A DNA stretch of 64,000 bases, taken from Acidithiobacillus sp. YTS05 (GTDB lineage Bacteria; Pseudomonadota; Gammaproteobacteria; Acidithiobacillales; Acidithiobacillaceae). Location: the NCBI RefSeq assembly GCF_024396695.1, contig NZ_CP094359.1:930001-994000 (forward strand). Reading direction: 5' to 3'. The notes under the pieces are model-generated. The model did no database searches. It was given only the letters and a program-made list of their open reading frames with translations, and was not told where the DNA came from. Made by a program: the position numbers and the translations under genes. This document shows positions 40,546-49,367 of this stretch, piece after piece (position 1 is the stretch's first letter; every line of letters starts with the position of its first letter).

Positions 40546-41253
40546 ATGGACGCCGGCAGCCAGTCGTTACGGAATTTTCTGCGCAGTCACTACCAAGGCG
40601 CCATTGCCGTCCTGGCGCCGGATGGCAGTCCGTATACGGCAGTGGTGCACTACGCCTGCGATCACTACGGTAGCCCGCATTTCCTGTTTTCCAACCTGGC
40701 GGTGCATCAGCAATATCTGCATAAAGATCCGCGTGCCTCCTTCCTGGTTTGGGAGCCCGGCGATGATCTCATGGAGCTGCCGCGGATGGCGGTGCAGGGA
40801 GAGATTCATCGCGTGCATCCTGATCCCGCTCTGGAAGGGCGCCTGCTCTGTCTGTTACCGGGTGCGGATGGCTATCGGGACATGCCGGATTTTCATTTTT
40901 ACCGTCTCGATATCCAGCGTATTCGCTGGATTGCCGGTTTCGGCAGCATGGGTTGGCAAGAGGAGGATATCCGTCTTGCCGACGACCTGCGCGAGCTGGA
41001 GTTGGCGGAGGCCGGTGCGGTGGCACACATGAATACCGATCACCGCGAAAATCTGCGCGACTATTGGCGCCACTTCGGCGGCGCAGAAGCGGCAGAGCCC
41101 GTGCGTCTGCTGGCCCTCGATGCCGAGGGCGGAGACCTGCAGGCGGGCAGCCAACGCCTGCGTCTGTCTTTCCCGCAAAGGGCTCAGGGGCCGCAGGACT
41201 GGCGTCGGCTGCTCGTGGAAATGGCACAGCAGGCGCGCGGGAGGCAGCCATGA
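40546..41253 (+). CDS. HugZ-like heme/FMN split-barrel protein with DUF2470
   Basis: The 235-residue protein has an N-terminal pyridoxamine-oxidase-type split barrel (about 5-145: GAIAVLAPDGSPYTAVVHYACD; FLFSNLAVHQQYL) and a C-terminal DUF2470 domain (AVAHMNTDHRENLRDYWRHFG). This architecture is shared with HugZ/HutZ heme-degrading proteins and chloroplast GluTRBP-like proteins. Heme binding would use the C-terminal His residues (inference). ATG 40546 or TTG 40540 could be the start. Neither has a strong ribosome-binding site, and both follow the yajQ stop closely. It overlaps gcvT by 4 bases. Confidence 0.8.
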   Translation: MDAGSQSLRNFLRSHYQGAIAVLAPDGSPYTAVVHYACDHYGSPHFLFSNLAVHQQYLHKDPRASFLVWEPGDDLMELPRMAVQGEIHRVHPDPALEGRLLCLLPGADGYRDMPDFHFYRLDIQRIRWIAGFGSMGWQEEDIRLADDLRELELAEAGAVAHMNTDHRENLRDYWRHFGGAEAAEPVRLLALDAEGGDLQAGSQRLRLSFPQRAQGPQDWRRLLVEMAQQARGRQP

Positions 41254-42380
41254 GTGAAACCCTGCAGCGCACGGCGCTGCATTCCTGGCATCTGGCGCAT
41301 GGGGCGCGGATGTCTCCCTTTGCCGGTTGGGAGATGCCGCTGCACTATGGCTCGCAGTTGCGCGAGCACGAGGCCGTGCGGCAGGCCGCGGGGCTCTTCG
41401 ATGTCTCGCACATGCGTCCTCTCGACCTGCAGGGACCGGCCGCTCGCTCTCTGCTTCGTCGCGCCCTGGCCAACGACGTCGCGCGTCTCGACGCCGAGCC
41501 CGGTCGTGCCCTCTACACCTGCATGTTGCAGGAAGATGGCGGCATCCTGGATGATCTGATCGTCTATTTTCTGGGGGAGGACCGCTATCGCATCGTTCTC
41601 AATGCCGCCGGGGCGCGCGCCGATGCCTCCTATCTGCAGGGTTTGGCCGAAGAGGAGGGCGGCGGCGTCGAGTTTCTGCCCCGCGACGACTGGGGCATCC
41701 TTGCCTGTCAGGGACCCAAGGCTATTGCCTGGGCTGCAGAGGCATTGGCCTTGCCCGAGCTTGCGCCGCTGAAGCCTTTCCGTTCCGTCGCGCCGCGGGC
41801 CGATCTCTTCCTCGCTCGTACCGGCTATACGGGCGAGGATGGCATCGAGATTCTCGCTCCCCACGGGCACCTGGCAGCAATTGCCGATGCCTTGCTGGCG
41901 CGGGGGGTAGTACCTTCCGGTTTGGCGGCACGCGACAGTCTGCGTCTGGAGGCCGGCTTGAACCTCTATGGTCAAGACATGACGACGGCCGATAGCCCGG
42001 ATCGCAGCCATCTCGGCTGGACGGTGGACCTGCGCGATCCCAAAAGAGACTTCATCGGCCGCTCGGCTATCGAATCCGAGCGCAGACAAGGACCCGCACA
42101 ACGTCTCTGGGGCCTGCTCTTGCCGCGCGACGCCATTCCACGCCACGGCTACGAGCTGCTGAGCGCCGCCGGCGAAACCATTGGTACGGTCACCAGCGGC
42201 TCCTTCGCCCCCAGTCTGGGCTTGGGCATTGCCCTCGCGCGACTACGGGCCGATGTCGGCCCAGACAGCGCAGTATTTTTGCAGGTGCGGCAGCGCCAGG
42301 TGCCGGCCCGCATCGTCGAACCCCCCTTCTGGCGTCATGGCCAGGCCGTTTATCCCGCAGAGGAGAGTCTACCGCAATGA
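41250..42380 (+). CDS. gcvT: Glycine cleavage system T protein (aminomethyltransferase)
   Basis: GcvT transfers the methylene carbon from the aminomethyl-lipoyl arm of GcvH to tetrahydrofolate, releasing ammonia. The 376 residues start [20 protein letters not shown] and contain [12 protein letters not shown] and GLFDVSHM. The folate-site Asp is in LANDVARL, and [13 protein letters not shown] and [17 protein letters not shown] are further family signatures. It starts at ATG 41250 overlapping the HugZ-like stop. The open frame further upstream belongs to a shifted frame of that gene. Confidence 0.96.
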   Translation: MSETLQRTALHSWHLAHGARMSPFAGWEMPLHYGSQLREHEAVRQAAGLFDVSHMRPLDLQGPAARSLLRRALANDVARLDAEPGRALYTCMLQEDGGILDDLIVYFLGEDRYRIVLNAAGARADASYLQGLAEEEGGGVEFLPRDDWGILACQGPKAIAWAAEALALPELAPLKPFRSVAPRADLFLARTGYTGEDGIEILAPHGHLAAIADALLARGVVPSGLAARDSLRLEAGLNLYGQDMTTADSPDRSHLGWTVDLRDPKRDFIGRSAIESERRQGPAQRLWGLLLPRDAIPRHGYELLSAAGETIGTVTSGSFAPSLGLGIALARLRADVGPDSAVFLQVRQRQVPARIVEPPFWRHGQAVYPAEESLPQ

Positions 42381-42760
42381 GTCAGGTTCCCGCGCAGCTT
42401 CGCTACAGTCCCACCCACGAATGGGTCGCCCAACTCACCCCGGGACGGTATCGCGTCGGCATCACCGATCATGCCCAGGAGCTCTTGGGCGATGTCGTCT
42501 TTGTGGAATTGCCGCAGACGGGGCAGGCGGTGCAGGCCGAAGCCGCCTGTGGGGTGATCGAATCGGTCAAGGCCGCCTCTGATCTGTACAGTCCCCTGTC
42601 TGGCGAGGTGGTGGCCAGCAATGCGGAGCTGACAGATAACCCCCAATGGTTGAATGAAGACCCCTATGACAAAGGCTGGATCTTTGAGATTCAGGCTGAC
42701 GAAAAGGACTTTGCGCAGCTCCTCGACGTCGCGGCGTATCAGAACAGCATCGGCGAATAA
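42377..42760 (+). CDS. gcvH: Glycine cleavage system H protein
   Basis: GcvH is the lipoyl carrier that shuttles the aminomethyl group between P, T and L proteins. The 127 residues have the entry signature [21 protein letters not shown] and the lipoyl-lysine K65 in [12 protein letters not shown], with a complete C-terminus (GWIFEI...). It overlaps gcvT by 4 bases and precedes gcvPA by 2. The L protein (lipoamide dehydrogenase) is not in this window. Confidence 0.97.
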   Translation: MSQVPAQLRYSPTHEWVAQLTPGRYRVGITDHAQELLGDVVFVELPQTGQAVQAEAACGVIESVKAASDLYSPLSGEVVASNAELTDNPQWLNEDPYDKGWIFEIQADEKDFAQLLDVAAYQNSIGE

Positions 42761-42762
42761 AT

Positions 42763-44112
42763 ATGCCGTACATTCCCCACGACAACGCCGAAACGGCGGC
42801 GATGCTGGAGGCGATCCGCGTCCCTCGCCTCGAAGATCTCTTTGACGAAATCCCGCCGGCTTTACAGAGCGATGTTTCCGCACTGCCCGAAGGGTGCAGT
42901 GAGGCGAGGCTGCGCCGGGAGATGGAAGAACGCGCGGCCGAACAGGCTCCGCTGCGTTGTTTCGCCGGCGCTGGTGCCTATGCACACCATATCCCCGCCA
43001 TCGTCTGGGAGATCGCCCGACGCGGGGAGTTCTATTCGGCCTATACTCCGTACCAAGCCGAGGCCAGCCAGGGCACCCTGCAGCTTCTCTACGAATTCCA
43101 GAGCTTCATGACCCGGCTCACGGGCATGGAGATCAGCAACGCCTCCCTCTACGATGGCGCCTCGGCCCTGGCCGAGGCCTGCCTCATGGCCCTGCGCCTG
43201 CGTCCGGCGGCGCGGGAAATCCTCGTCCCTGAGGGGTTGTTGCCACACTGGCGGCGGGTGCTGGATGCGCTGCTGCCGATGCAGGGGATTCGTCTGCGCA
43301 GTCTGCCGCAGGATCCGCATAGCGGTCGCCTGCTGCTGCCCGAAGAGAATTTTCCCGAGGCGGCGGCGCTGATTCTGCCGCAGATCAATCGCTTTGGCCT
43401 ACTGGAAGAGGTCGATGCGCTGGCGCACTGGGCGGAGTCCCACAACCTGCTGCGCATTGCCGTCGTCAACCCGCTGGCCCTGGCCCTACTCAAGGCGCCC
43501 GGGGACTGGGGCGAGCAGGGCGCCGATATCGTCGTGGGGGAGGGACAGCCCTTGGGCGTGCCTCTGGCGGCCGGTGGGCCCTACTTTGGCTTTTTGACTT
43601 GCCGGCGGGACTACGTGCGGCAACTGCCCGGTCGCCTGGTTGCCAAGACCGTCGACGCAGCAGGCCAGGTCGCCTACTGCCTGACCCTGCAGGCCCGGGA
43701 GCAGCATATCCGGCGTGCCGGAGCCACGAGCAACATCTGCACCAACCAGGGCTTGCTGGTGACGGCGGCTACCATTCATCTTGCCACTCTGGGGGCCAAC
43801 GGCCTGCGCGCCGCGGCTGCGCGCGCGCATCAGCAGGCGCAGCGCCTGCGCGCCCTGCTAGCTAGGCTTCCTGGAGTAGAACTTCCCCACGCCGGGCCGG
43901 TGTTCAACGAGTTCGTGTTGCGCCTGCCCCGGCCAGCGCCAAGCGTCCGCGATGGCCTGCTTGCCCATGGGTTTCTTGCGGGGGTGCCGCTGATCGAGCT
44001 GAATCCGGCGGATGATCCCCACGATTTGCTGGTGGCCTGCACGGAATTGAGCGAAGACGAGGATCTAGACGGCTACGCAAGCGCGCTCGCTGGCGTACTG
44101 GGGGAGATGTGA
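42763..44112 (+). CDS. gcvPA: Glycine dehydrogenase (decarboxylating) subunit 1
   Basis: This is the N-terminal-type half of the glycine-cleavage P protein, which decarboxylates glycine. In two-subunit P proteins it forms a heterotetramer with GcvPB. The 449 residues show MPYIPHDNAETAAML and the signatures YTPYQAEASQGTLQLLYEFQ and EISNASLYDGASA. It carries no PLP lysine, as expected. The ending (ELSEDEDLDGYASAL) is normal. The split form is widespread in archaea, Thermus and some proteobacteria but not in E. coli. Confidence 0.96.
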   Translation: MPYIPHDNAETAAMLEAIRVPRLEDLFDEIPPALQSDVSALPEGCSEARLRREMEERAAEQAPLRCFAGAGAYAHHIPAIVWEIARRGEFYSAYTPYQAEASQGTLQLLYEFQSFMTRLTGMEISNASLYDGASALAEACLMALRLRPAAREILVPEGLLPHWRRVLDALLPMQGIRLRSLPQDPHSGRLLLPEENFPEAAALILPQINRFGLLEEVDALAHWAESHNLLRIAVVNPLALALLKAPGDWGEQGADIVVGEGQPLGVPLAAGGPYFGFLTCRRDYVRQLPGRLVAKTVDAAGQVAYCLTLQAREQHIRRAGATSNICTNQGLLVTAATIHLATLGANGLRAAAARAHQQAQRLRALLARLPGVELPHAGPVFNEFVLRLPRPAPSVRDGLLAHGFLAGVPLIELNPADDPHDLLVACTELSEDEDLDGYASALAGVLGEM

Positions 44113-45530
44113 TGGAAGAAACGATTTTTGCTTGCCAACACGAAGAAACGCCGGCGGAACTGGAGCTGGCGATTCCCGCGCATCTGCTGCGCGATGATCT
44201 CCCCCTCCCCAATCCCTCCGAACTGGAGGTCTTGCGCCATTACACCCGTCTCAGTCAAAAAAACTTCTCCATCGATACCAATTTTTATCCCTTGGGCTCC
44301 TGCACCATGAAGTACAACCCGCGCATCGCCCACGAAGTGGCGACGCTGCCCGGTTTTTCCCGCCTGCATCCAGCGACCCCGGCGGTGGCTGCCCAAGGGT
44401 TGCTGCGTAATCTGGCAGAGTTACAGGGCTGGTTAGCGGAGCTGACCGGCATGGCGGCGGTGAGTCTGAGCCCTGCCGCTGGTGCCCAGGGGGAGCTTGC
44501 CGGGGTGGCGATGATCCGCGCCTATCATCAGGCGCGCGGCGATACCCAGCGGCAGCGCATGCTCATTCCCCAGGCGGCGCATGGCACCAATCCCGCCAGT
44601 GCCCGCATGGCCGGCTTTACGGTCACGGAATTACCCAATCTACCCAATGGAGATCTCGACCTCGATGCCTTGCGCGCGGCCCTGGGTCCGGATGTGGCCG
44701 GGATCATGCTCACCAACCCGTCCACACTCGGAGTCTTCGAGCGCCAGATTCAGGAAGTCGCTGCCCTGGTCCATGGCGCCGGTGCCTTGCTCTATTACGA
44801 TGGTGCCAATCTTAACGCCATCCTGGGCCGGGTGAAGCCCGGCGAGATGGGCTTTGATGTGATGCACCTGAATCTGCACAAGACCTTCGCCACCCCCCAT
44901 GGCGGAGGTGGGCCTGGCTCCGGGGCGGTGGCGGCGGCATCACGTCTGGCACCCTATCTGCCAGTACCTCGGGTCGTGGGCGAAGCCGGCTCCTATCGCT
45001 GGGAGAGCCATGCGGAGCGCCCGGAGAGTATTGGTCAGCTTAGTGCTTATGCTGGCAACATCGGCGTACTCCTGCGCGCCCATGCCTATGTCCGGCGCCT
45101 GGGACACGCCGGTTTGCGACGGGTCTCTGCCTATGCGGCCCTCAATGCCAATTATCTGATGCACGGCCTGCGGCGCCAGGGCTATACCGTGGCCTTTGCC
45201 GAGCGACGCGCTACGCATGAGTTCATCATTTCTGTGCAGGACCTACACAAGGCCAGCGCGGTGCGGGCCCTGGATGTCGCCAAGCGTCTGCTCGATTTTG
45301 GTATCCACGCGCCGACCATCTACTTCCCTCAGTTGGTACCGGAATGCCTGCTCATCGAGCCCACGGAAACCGAAAGCAAGGCAAGCCTGGATCGCTTCCT
45401 GGAAGTGATGGCGCAGATTCGTCGGGAGGCGCTGGAGGAACCCGAGCTTCTGCGTAACGCACCGCATGATCTGCCGGTGCGGCGCGTCGACGAAACCCTG
45501 GCGGCCCGGCGCCTGCAGGTCGCGGAGTGA
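44112..45530 (+). CDS. gcvPB: Glycine dehydrogenase (decarboxylating) subunit 2
   Basis: This is the PLP-binding half of the two-subunit P protein. The 472 residues contain FYPLGSCTMKYNPR, AAHGTNPASA and the PLP lysine K257 in MHLNLHKTFATPHGGGGPG. GTG 44109 precedes ATG 44112 in frame. GGGGAG (44101-44106) is best spaced from the ATG, whose A is the last base of the gcvPA stop. It overlaps moxR by 4 bases, so the gcv genes seem to share a transcript with the following MoxR module. Confidence 0.96.
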   Translation: MEETIFACQHEETPAELELAIPAHLLRDDLPLPNPSELEVLRHYTRLSQKNFSIDTNFYPLGSCTMKYNPRIAHEVATLPGFSRLHPATPAVAAQGLLRNLAELQGWLAELTGMAAVSLSPAAGAQGELAGVAMIRAYHQARGDTQRQRMLIPQAAHGTNPASARMAGFTVTELPNLPNGDLDLDALRAALGPDVAGIMLTNPSTLGVFERQIQEVAALVHGAGALLYYDGANLNAILGRVKPGEMGFDVMHLNLHKTFATPHGGGGPGSGAVAAASRLAPYLPVPRVVGEAGSYRWESHAERPESIGQLSAYAGNIGVLLRAHAYVRRLGHAGLRRVSAYAALNANYLMHGLRRQGYTVAFAERRATHEFIISVQDLHKASAVRALDVAKRLLDFGIHAPTIYFPQLVPECLLIEPTETESKASLDRFLEVMAQIRREALEEPELLRNAPHDLPVRRVDETLAARRLQVAE

Positions 45531-46438
45531 CGGAAACGAGCCCCGCTGCGCTGCTGCGGCAGCTCGCACAGATCGTTCTCGACAAAGAACCCCAGATCCG
45601 TCTGGTGCTTACTGCCCTGATTGCGGGCGGACATGTGCTTCTGGAAGACTTGCCCGGACTGGGCAAAACCACCCTGGCCCTGGGGCTCGCACGCTCGCTG
45701 AATCTCGCCTTTGCGCGCCTGCAGATGACGGCAGATACGCTGCCGGGGGATATTCTCGGCAGCAGTTTCTACGATCCCGCGCAGCAGGCCTTCGTCTTTC
45801 GCCGCGGCCCCATTTTTCACTCTCTATTGCTCATCGACGAGATCAATCGCGCCCCACCGCGGGCGCAGTCGGCCCTCATGGAGGCTATGGCCGAGGGACA
45901 AGTCTCCCTGGAAGGGGCGAGTCATCCCTTGCCCAACCCGTTTTTCGTCATTGCCACCCAGAACCCGCAAGAGTTTGATGGGGTATTTCCCTTGCCAGAA
46001 AACCAGTTGGATCGGTTTTTGTTGTCGCTCTCTCTTGGGTACCCAAGTCGGATGGCAGAAGAACGTCTACTGCAGGGGGAGGCCCTTGCGCCAGAGGCAG
46101 TGCCAGCCCTGGCAACGGAGGCGACCTTGCTGGACTGGCAAAGAAGCGCACGACAAGTCTTCCTGAGCCCTGAGATTCGCGCCATGTTGCTTGACCTCGC
46201 CGAGTATAGCCGCCGGGAAAGCAGCCTGCGCTTTGGTGTTTCCCCCCGTGGGCTCTTGGCTTTACAGGCAGCGCTGCGGGGCTGGGCCTTTTTGCAGCAG
46301 CGGGATTTTGTCGCGCCGGAAGATCTCCCGGCCGTAGCCCCCGCGGTATTGGGACACCGTCTGCGCTGGCGTGATCCTGGCGAACCGCGTGTCCAGCTGG
46401 CAGGACTGTTGAAACAATGCTGGGGTTTGGGCGGGTAA
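45527..46438 (+). CDS. MoxR-family AAA+ ATPase
   Basis: MoxR ATPases act as chaperones that mature or insert partner proteins, usually with DUF58 and VWA proteins. The 303 residues have Walker A EDLPGLGKTTLALGLA, Walker B LLLIDEINRAPPRAQ, and sensor 1 FFVIATQNPQE; the lid domain includes GVSPRGLLALQAALRG. It starts at GTG 45527 overlapping the gcvPB stop. It forms the usual trio with the DUF58 gene (22-base overlap) and the transglutaminase gene downstream. Confidence 0.92.
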   Translation: MTETSPAALLRQLAQIVLDKEPQIRLVLTALIAGGHVLLEDLPGLGKTTLALGLARSLNLAFARLQMTADTLPGDILGSSFYDPAQQAFVFRRGPIFHSLLLIDEINRAPPRAQSALMEAMAEGQVSLEGASHPLPNPFFVIATQNPQEFDGVFPLPENQLDRFLLSLSLGYPSRMAEERLLQGEALAPEAVPALATEATLLDWQRSARQVFLSPEIRAMLLDLAEYSRRESSLRFGVSPRGLLALQAALRGWAFLQQRDFVAPEDLPAVAPAVLGHRLRWRDPGEPRVQLAGLLKQCWGLGG

Positions 46439-47388
46439 AACGGCGGGAGGTAAAACTCTCCCGCGCGGGCAAACTCTTTGTGGCATTCACCTTGGCAGTA
46501 GGCTTTGCCGCCGTGAATACCGGCAACAACATGCTGTTTCTACTGGTGTCGATGATGCTGGCGCTGATGATTCTGTCGGGTCTTGCGGCCTTACTGAATC
46601 TCCGCGCTCTGGACGTTTCCCTGCTTCCGGGACAATTGTTGACGGTGGATGAACCGGGACAGCTTCGCTTCCGAATCGTCAATCCGCATCCCTGGACGGT
46701 CTGGTTGCTGGAGCTGCGTCTGCCCCCGGCGCACGGGCAAATCGCCAGACTGCCTGGGCGCGGTAGCAGCGAGCTGGTCCTGACTTGGTGCCCAGAGCAG
46801 CGCGGGCCGCTGCTCCTGCCGCAGCTCTTGCTCGGGTCCTCGTTTCCGTTTGCCTTCGTCTGGCGCGGGCAGCAGATCGATCTTCCCGATGCCGATGCTC
46901 CCTGGGTCGCCCCCGCTGCCGCGGACAGCTACGCCTCGGTGGCGCCAGACCGGGATACGGAAGCCCGCGCGCAGCACGAGCAGTGGCAGGGAAGCGGCGA
47001 GGTGATTGCCCTGCGCCGGCGTTTGCCCAACGAGAGCCTCAACCGCGTCTATTGGCGGCGCAGTGATTGGCGGGGCGGTTTTCTCCTGCCGCCGGCATTG
47101 CCGGTCCTGCAACGTGAGGAAGAAGAGAGCAGCGTTGTGGTCTTCGATTATCATGCGCCAGAACTGCAAGACCGCGACCATGAACAGCGTCTTTCCGCGC
47201 TGCGTGCCGGGCTGGAACGCGCACAGTCGCAGCCTATGCGCTGGCGCCTTCTGCTGCCGTCCGGAACCTGGCAGGGACGTGGCCCCAGTGGCTACCGAGA
47301 GGCATTGTGGGCGCTGGCACGGCTGGCGCCGTTTCCGATCTTGTCCATCATTGCAAAAAAACGGCGGCGCTGGCGGTTTTGGCAATGA
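46417..47388 (+). CDS. DUF58 membrane-anchored protein
   Basis: The 323-residue protein has two N-terminal membrane helices (about 18-65) and a soluble region with the DUF58 hallmark (PNESLNRVYWRRSDW, in place of the common RxYxxGDxxRxIxW) followed by VVVFDYHAPE. DUF58 proteins are partners of MoxR ATPases; function is not settled. The GD of the usual motif is replaced by ES, a small deviation also seen in transglutaminase-linked members as far as I recall. It overlaps moxR by 22 bases and the next gene by 4. Confidence 0.85.
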   Translation: MLGFGRVKRREVKLSRAGKLFVAFTLAVGFAAVNTGNNMLFLLVSMMLALMILSGLAALLNLRALDVSLLPGQLLTVDEPGQLRFRIVNPHPWTVWLLELRLPPAHGQIARLPGRGSSELVLTWCPEQRGPLLLPQLLLGSSFPFAFVWRGQQIDLPDADAPWVAPAAADSYASVAPDRDTEARAQHEQWQGSGEVIALRRRLPNESLNRVYWRRSDWRGGFLLPPALPVLQREEEESSVVVFDYHAPELQDRDHEQRLSALRAGLERAQSQPMRWRLLLPSGTWQGRGPSGYREALWALARLAPFPILSIIAKKRRRWRFWQ

Positions 47389-49367
47389 AGATGCCAACTC
47401 TCATCCCCACCTTGCTCTTGATGATTGGCGCGATCCTCTTTCTCGCCCTGGAGCATCTTGCCTGGCAATGGCCGACTCTACTTTGGGTCTTGGCCGAACT
47501 TTGGGTGATTCTGCGGGGCGGTGCGTTGCCGTTTGCCACATTGAAGGGTGGCACGCGTTTTCTGATCACCATCGCGCTCCTCTCGCTGGCAATTTTTACT
47601 GCGGGCTGGGGCAACTGGCTGGAAATGGGTGCAGCGGCCCTCTATGTGCTCCTCGCCGTCAAGACCCTGGAGCTACGGGGTACCCGAGACCTATTTCAGA
47701 TTGCTGCACTGCTGTTGCTGGGTATGGGGCTCGCGGCCTGGGTCCGGGTGGATCTCGCCCTGGGGATCTATTTCCTGCTCGAACTGTTCCTGTTGCTGCT
47801 GGCGTTACTCTGGCAGGGGTTTCTCGATGCCCGGCGGGAAGAGGGAAGAGCGGTGGCGAGCGCCGATCTACTCCGCCTCCTGCTTTTTTCCGTCCTCTTT
47901 CTGCTTCTTCTTTTGCCGATCATGGGGCTGTTCTTTCTCTTGCTGCCGCGCACGCCTACACCGCTGTGGCATTGGGGAGGCGGTATCGGGGCTGCAGCCA
48001 GCGGCTTCTCGCCCAGCCTTGATCCGGCGCATATCCAGTCACTGCAACTTGATCCTGCCGTCGCCTTTCGCGCCCAGATCCAGGGGCCGTCTTTGCCTGC
48101 CGAGCAGATGTATTGGATGGGGGCAATTCTCTGGCAGGACGATGGTGGCGTCCGCTGGCAGCCCGGTCCTGCACTCGGCATGGATTGCCGGAATACCGGG
48201 CAAGCCGTGTGGCAGCAGAAAATCCTCCTTAGCCCCGGTCATCATGACTACCTCTTTGCCCTGAGCAATCCACTGCGTTTCGCCAGTCCTCTGCCGCTTC
48301 AGCAAAACGCCTCTGGTATCCGCCTGCAGAGCGCGCAGGATGGTGCCTTGCGCTACGATGCCTGGTCGGCCAGATCCGACCACTGTATTTCCCCAGCGCA
48401 ACGGCAGGCAGCCTTGCAAGTCCCTGCCCAGATCGATCCGCAGATCCTGCGCCTGGCCAAACGCCTGCGCGGCGATACCCCGGAACAGACAGCGCAAAGG
48501 ATCATGACTTGGCTGCGTGGTCCTTCTTTCCATTACAGCCTGCAGGCCCCAGCGGCCTATCCCCAGGGGCAAAGTCTGGCCGACTTTCTTCTGCACAGCC
48601 ACACCGGCTTCTGTGAATATTATGCGGCAGGTCTCGCCACGTTGCTGCGCCTGGATGGTGTGCCCGCCCGGGTGGTGGTCGGCTACCACGGGGGGCAGTA
48701 TGACGCATACGGTGATTTTTGGGTGGTGCGGCAAAGCATGGCGCATGCCTGGGTACAGGCCTGGTTGCATGGCGAGTGGGTCTTGCTCGATGCCACACCT
48801 GCTGCCAGCGGGGGAGAGGCAAGGGGAGACGGCATTGCCACGGCCGGGGAGCAATTATCGACTGGCGGACAGCTCTGGAGCTGGCTGCAGTGGGAATGGC
48901 TGAACTGGGTGATCAACTTCAGTCCCGCCAAACAGCGGGAGGCCTGGGTGGCTGCCGGTAGCCTGCTGCAGGGAGGGACCCAGGAGCGCCACTCAGCGGC
49001 ACTGGACCTGCATCAGCAATGGTCTGCTACCTGGCTCTGGTATCTATTGCTGCCGCTGTTCGTCGGACTGTTCTGGTGGTGGCGACGCACGCGCAGCCTG
49101 GAGAACGATTCCGCCGCGCGCTACCGGCGGCGGGTGATTCGCCTGCTGCAACGCAGGGGATTGCGTGATCTCCGCCCGGGGCAGGAGGCGATCTGGTTGC
49201 AGCACTTGCCCCTGGCGGAACCCGAGTGCGATAAACTGTATGCGGCAATTCTCCGGCAGCGCTATGGCCGTCATCCCGACGCTGCTGGTGAGCAGGAGCT
49301 CAGGTACTGGCTGCGCAAGGTACCGCGCTGGCGCCGGAGAGAATACGCCCGCGCTCCAGGCGAATGA
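47385..49367 (+). CDS. DUF3488/transglutaminase-like membrane protein (TgpA type)
   Basis: TgpA-type proteins are inner-membrane proteins with a periplasmic transglutaminase-fold domain; the P. aeruginosa member is essential. The 660 residues have five or six N-terminal membrane segments (DUF3488, about 5-195) and a transglutaminase core with a complete triad: C410 (GFCEYYAAG), H454 (MAHAWVQAW), D469 (LLDATPA). A membrane helix at about 550 and a cytoplasmic DUF4129-like tail follow. ATG 47385 overlaps the DUF58 stop. Its last 68 bases overlap the convergent MsbA-like gene. Confidence 0.9.
   Translation: MKMPTLIPTLLLMIGAILFLALEHLAWQWPTLLWVLAELWVILRGGALPFATLKGGTRFLITIALLSLAIFTAGWGNWLEMGAAALYVLLAVKTLELRGTRDLFQIAALLLLGMGLAAWVRVDLALGIYFLLELFLLLLALLWQGFLDARREEGRAVASADLLRLLLFSVLFLLLLLPIMGLFFLLLPRTPTPLWHWGGGIGAAASGFSPSLDPAHIQSLQLDPAVAFRAQIQGPSLPAEQMYWMGAILWQDDGGVRWQPGPALGMDCRNTGQAVWQQKILLSPGHHDYLFALSNPLRFASPLPLQQNASGIRLQSAQDGALRYDAWSARSDHCISPAQRQAALQVPAQIDPQILRLAKRLRGDTPEQTAQRIMTWLRGPSFHYSLQAPAAYPQGQSLADFLLHSHTGFCEYYAAGLATLLRLDGVPARVVVGYHGGQYDAYGDFWVVRQSMAHAWVQAWLHGEWVLLDATPAASGGEARGDGIATAGEQLSTGGQLWSWLQWEWLNWVINFSPAKQREAWVAAGSLLQGGTQERHSAALDLHQQWSATWLWYLLLPLFVGLFWWWRRTRSLENDSAARYRRRVIRLLQRRGLRDLRPGQEAIWLQHLPLAEPECDKLYAAILRQRYGRHPDAAGEQELRYWLRKVPRWRRREYARAPGE

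Noticed and set aside
49300..49367. Frameshift restoring a normal MsbA tail
   Set aside because: Another reverse frame gives [17 protein letters not shown] sequence, which is too weak a match to claim a frameshift.
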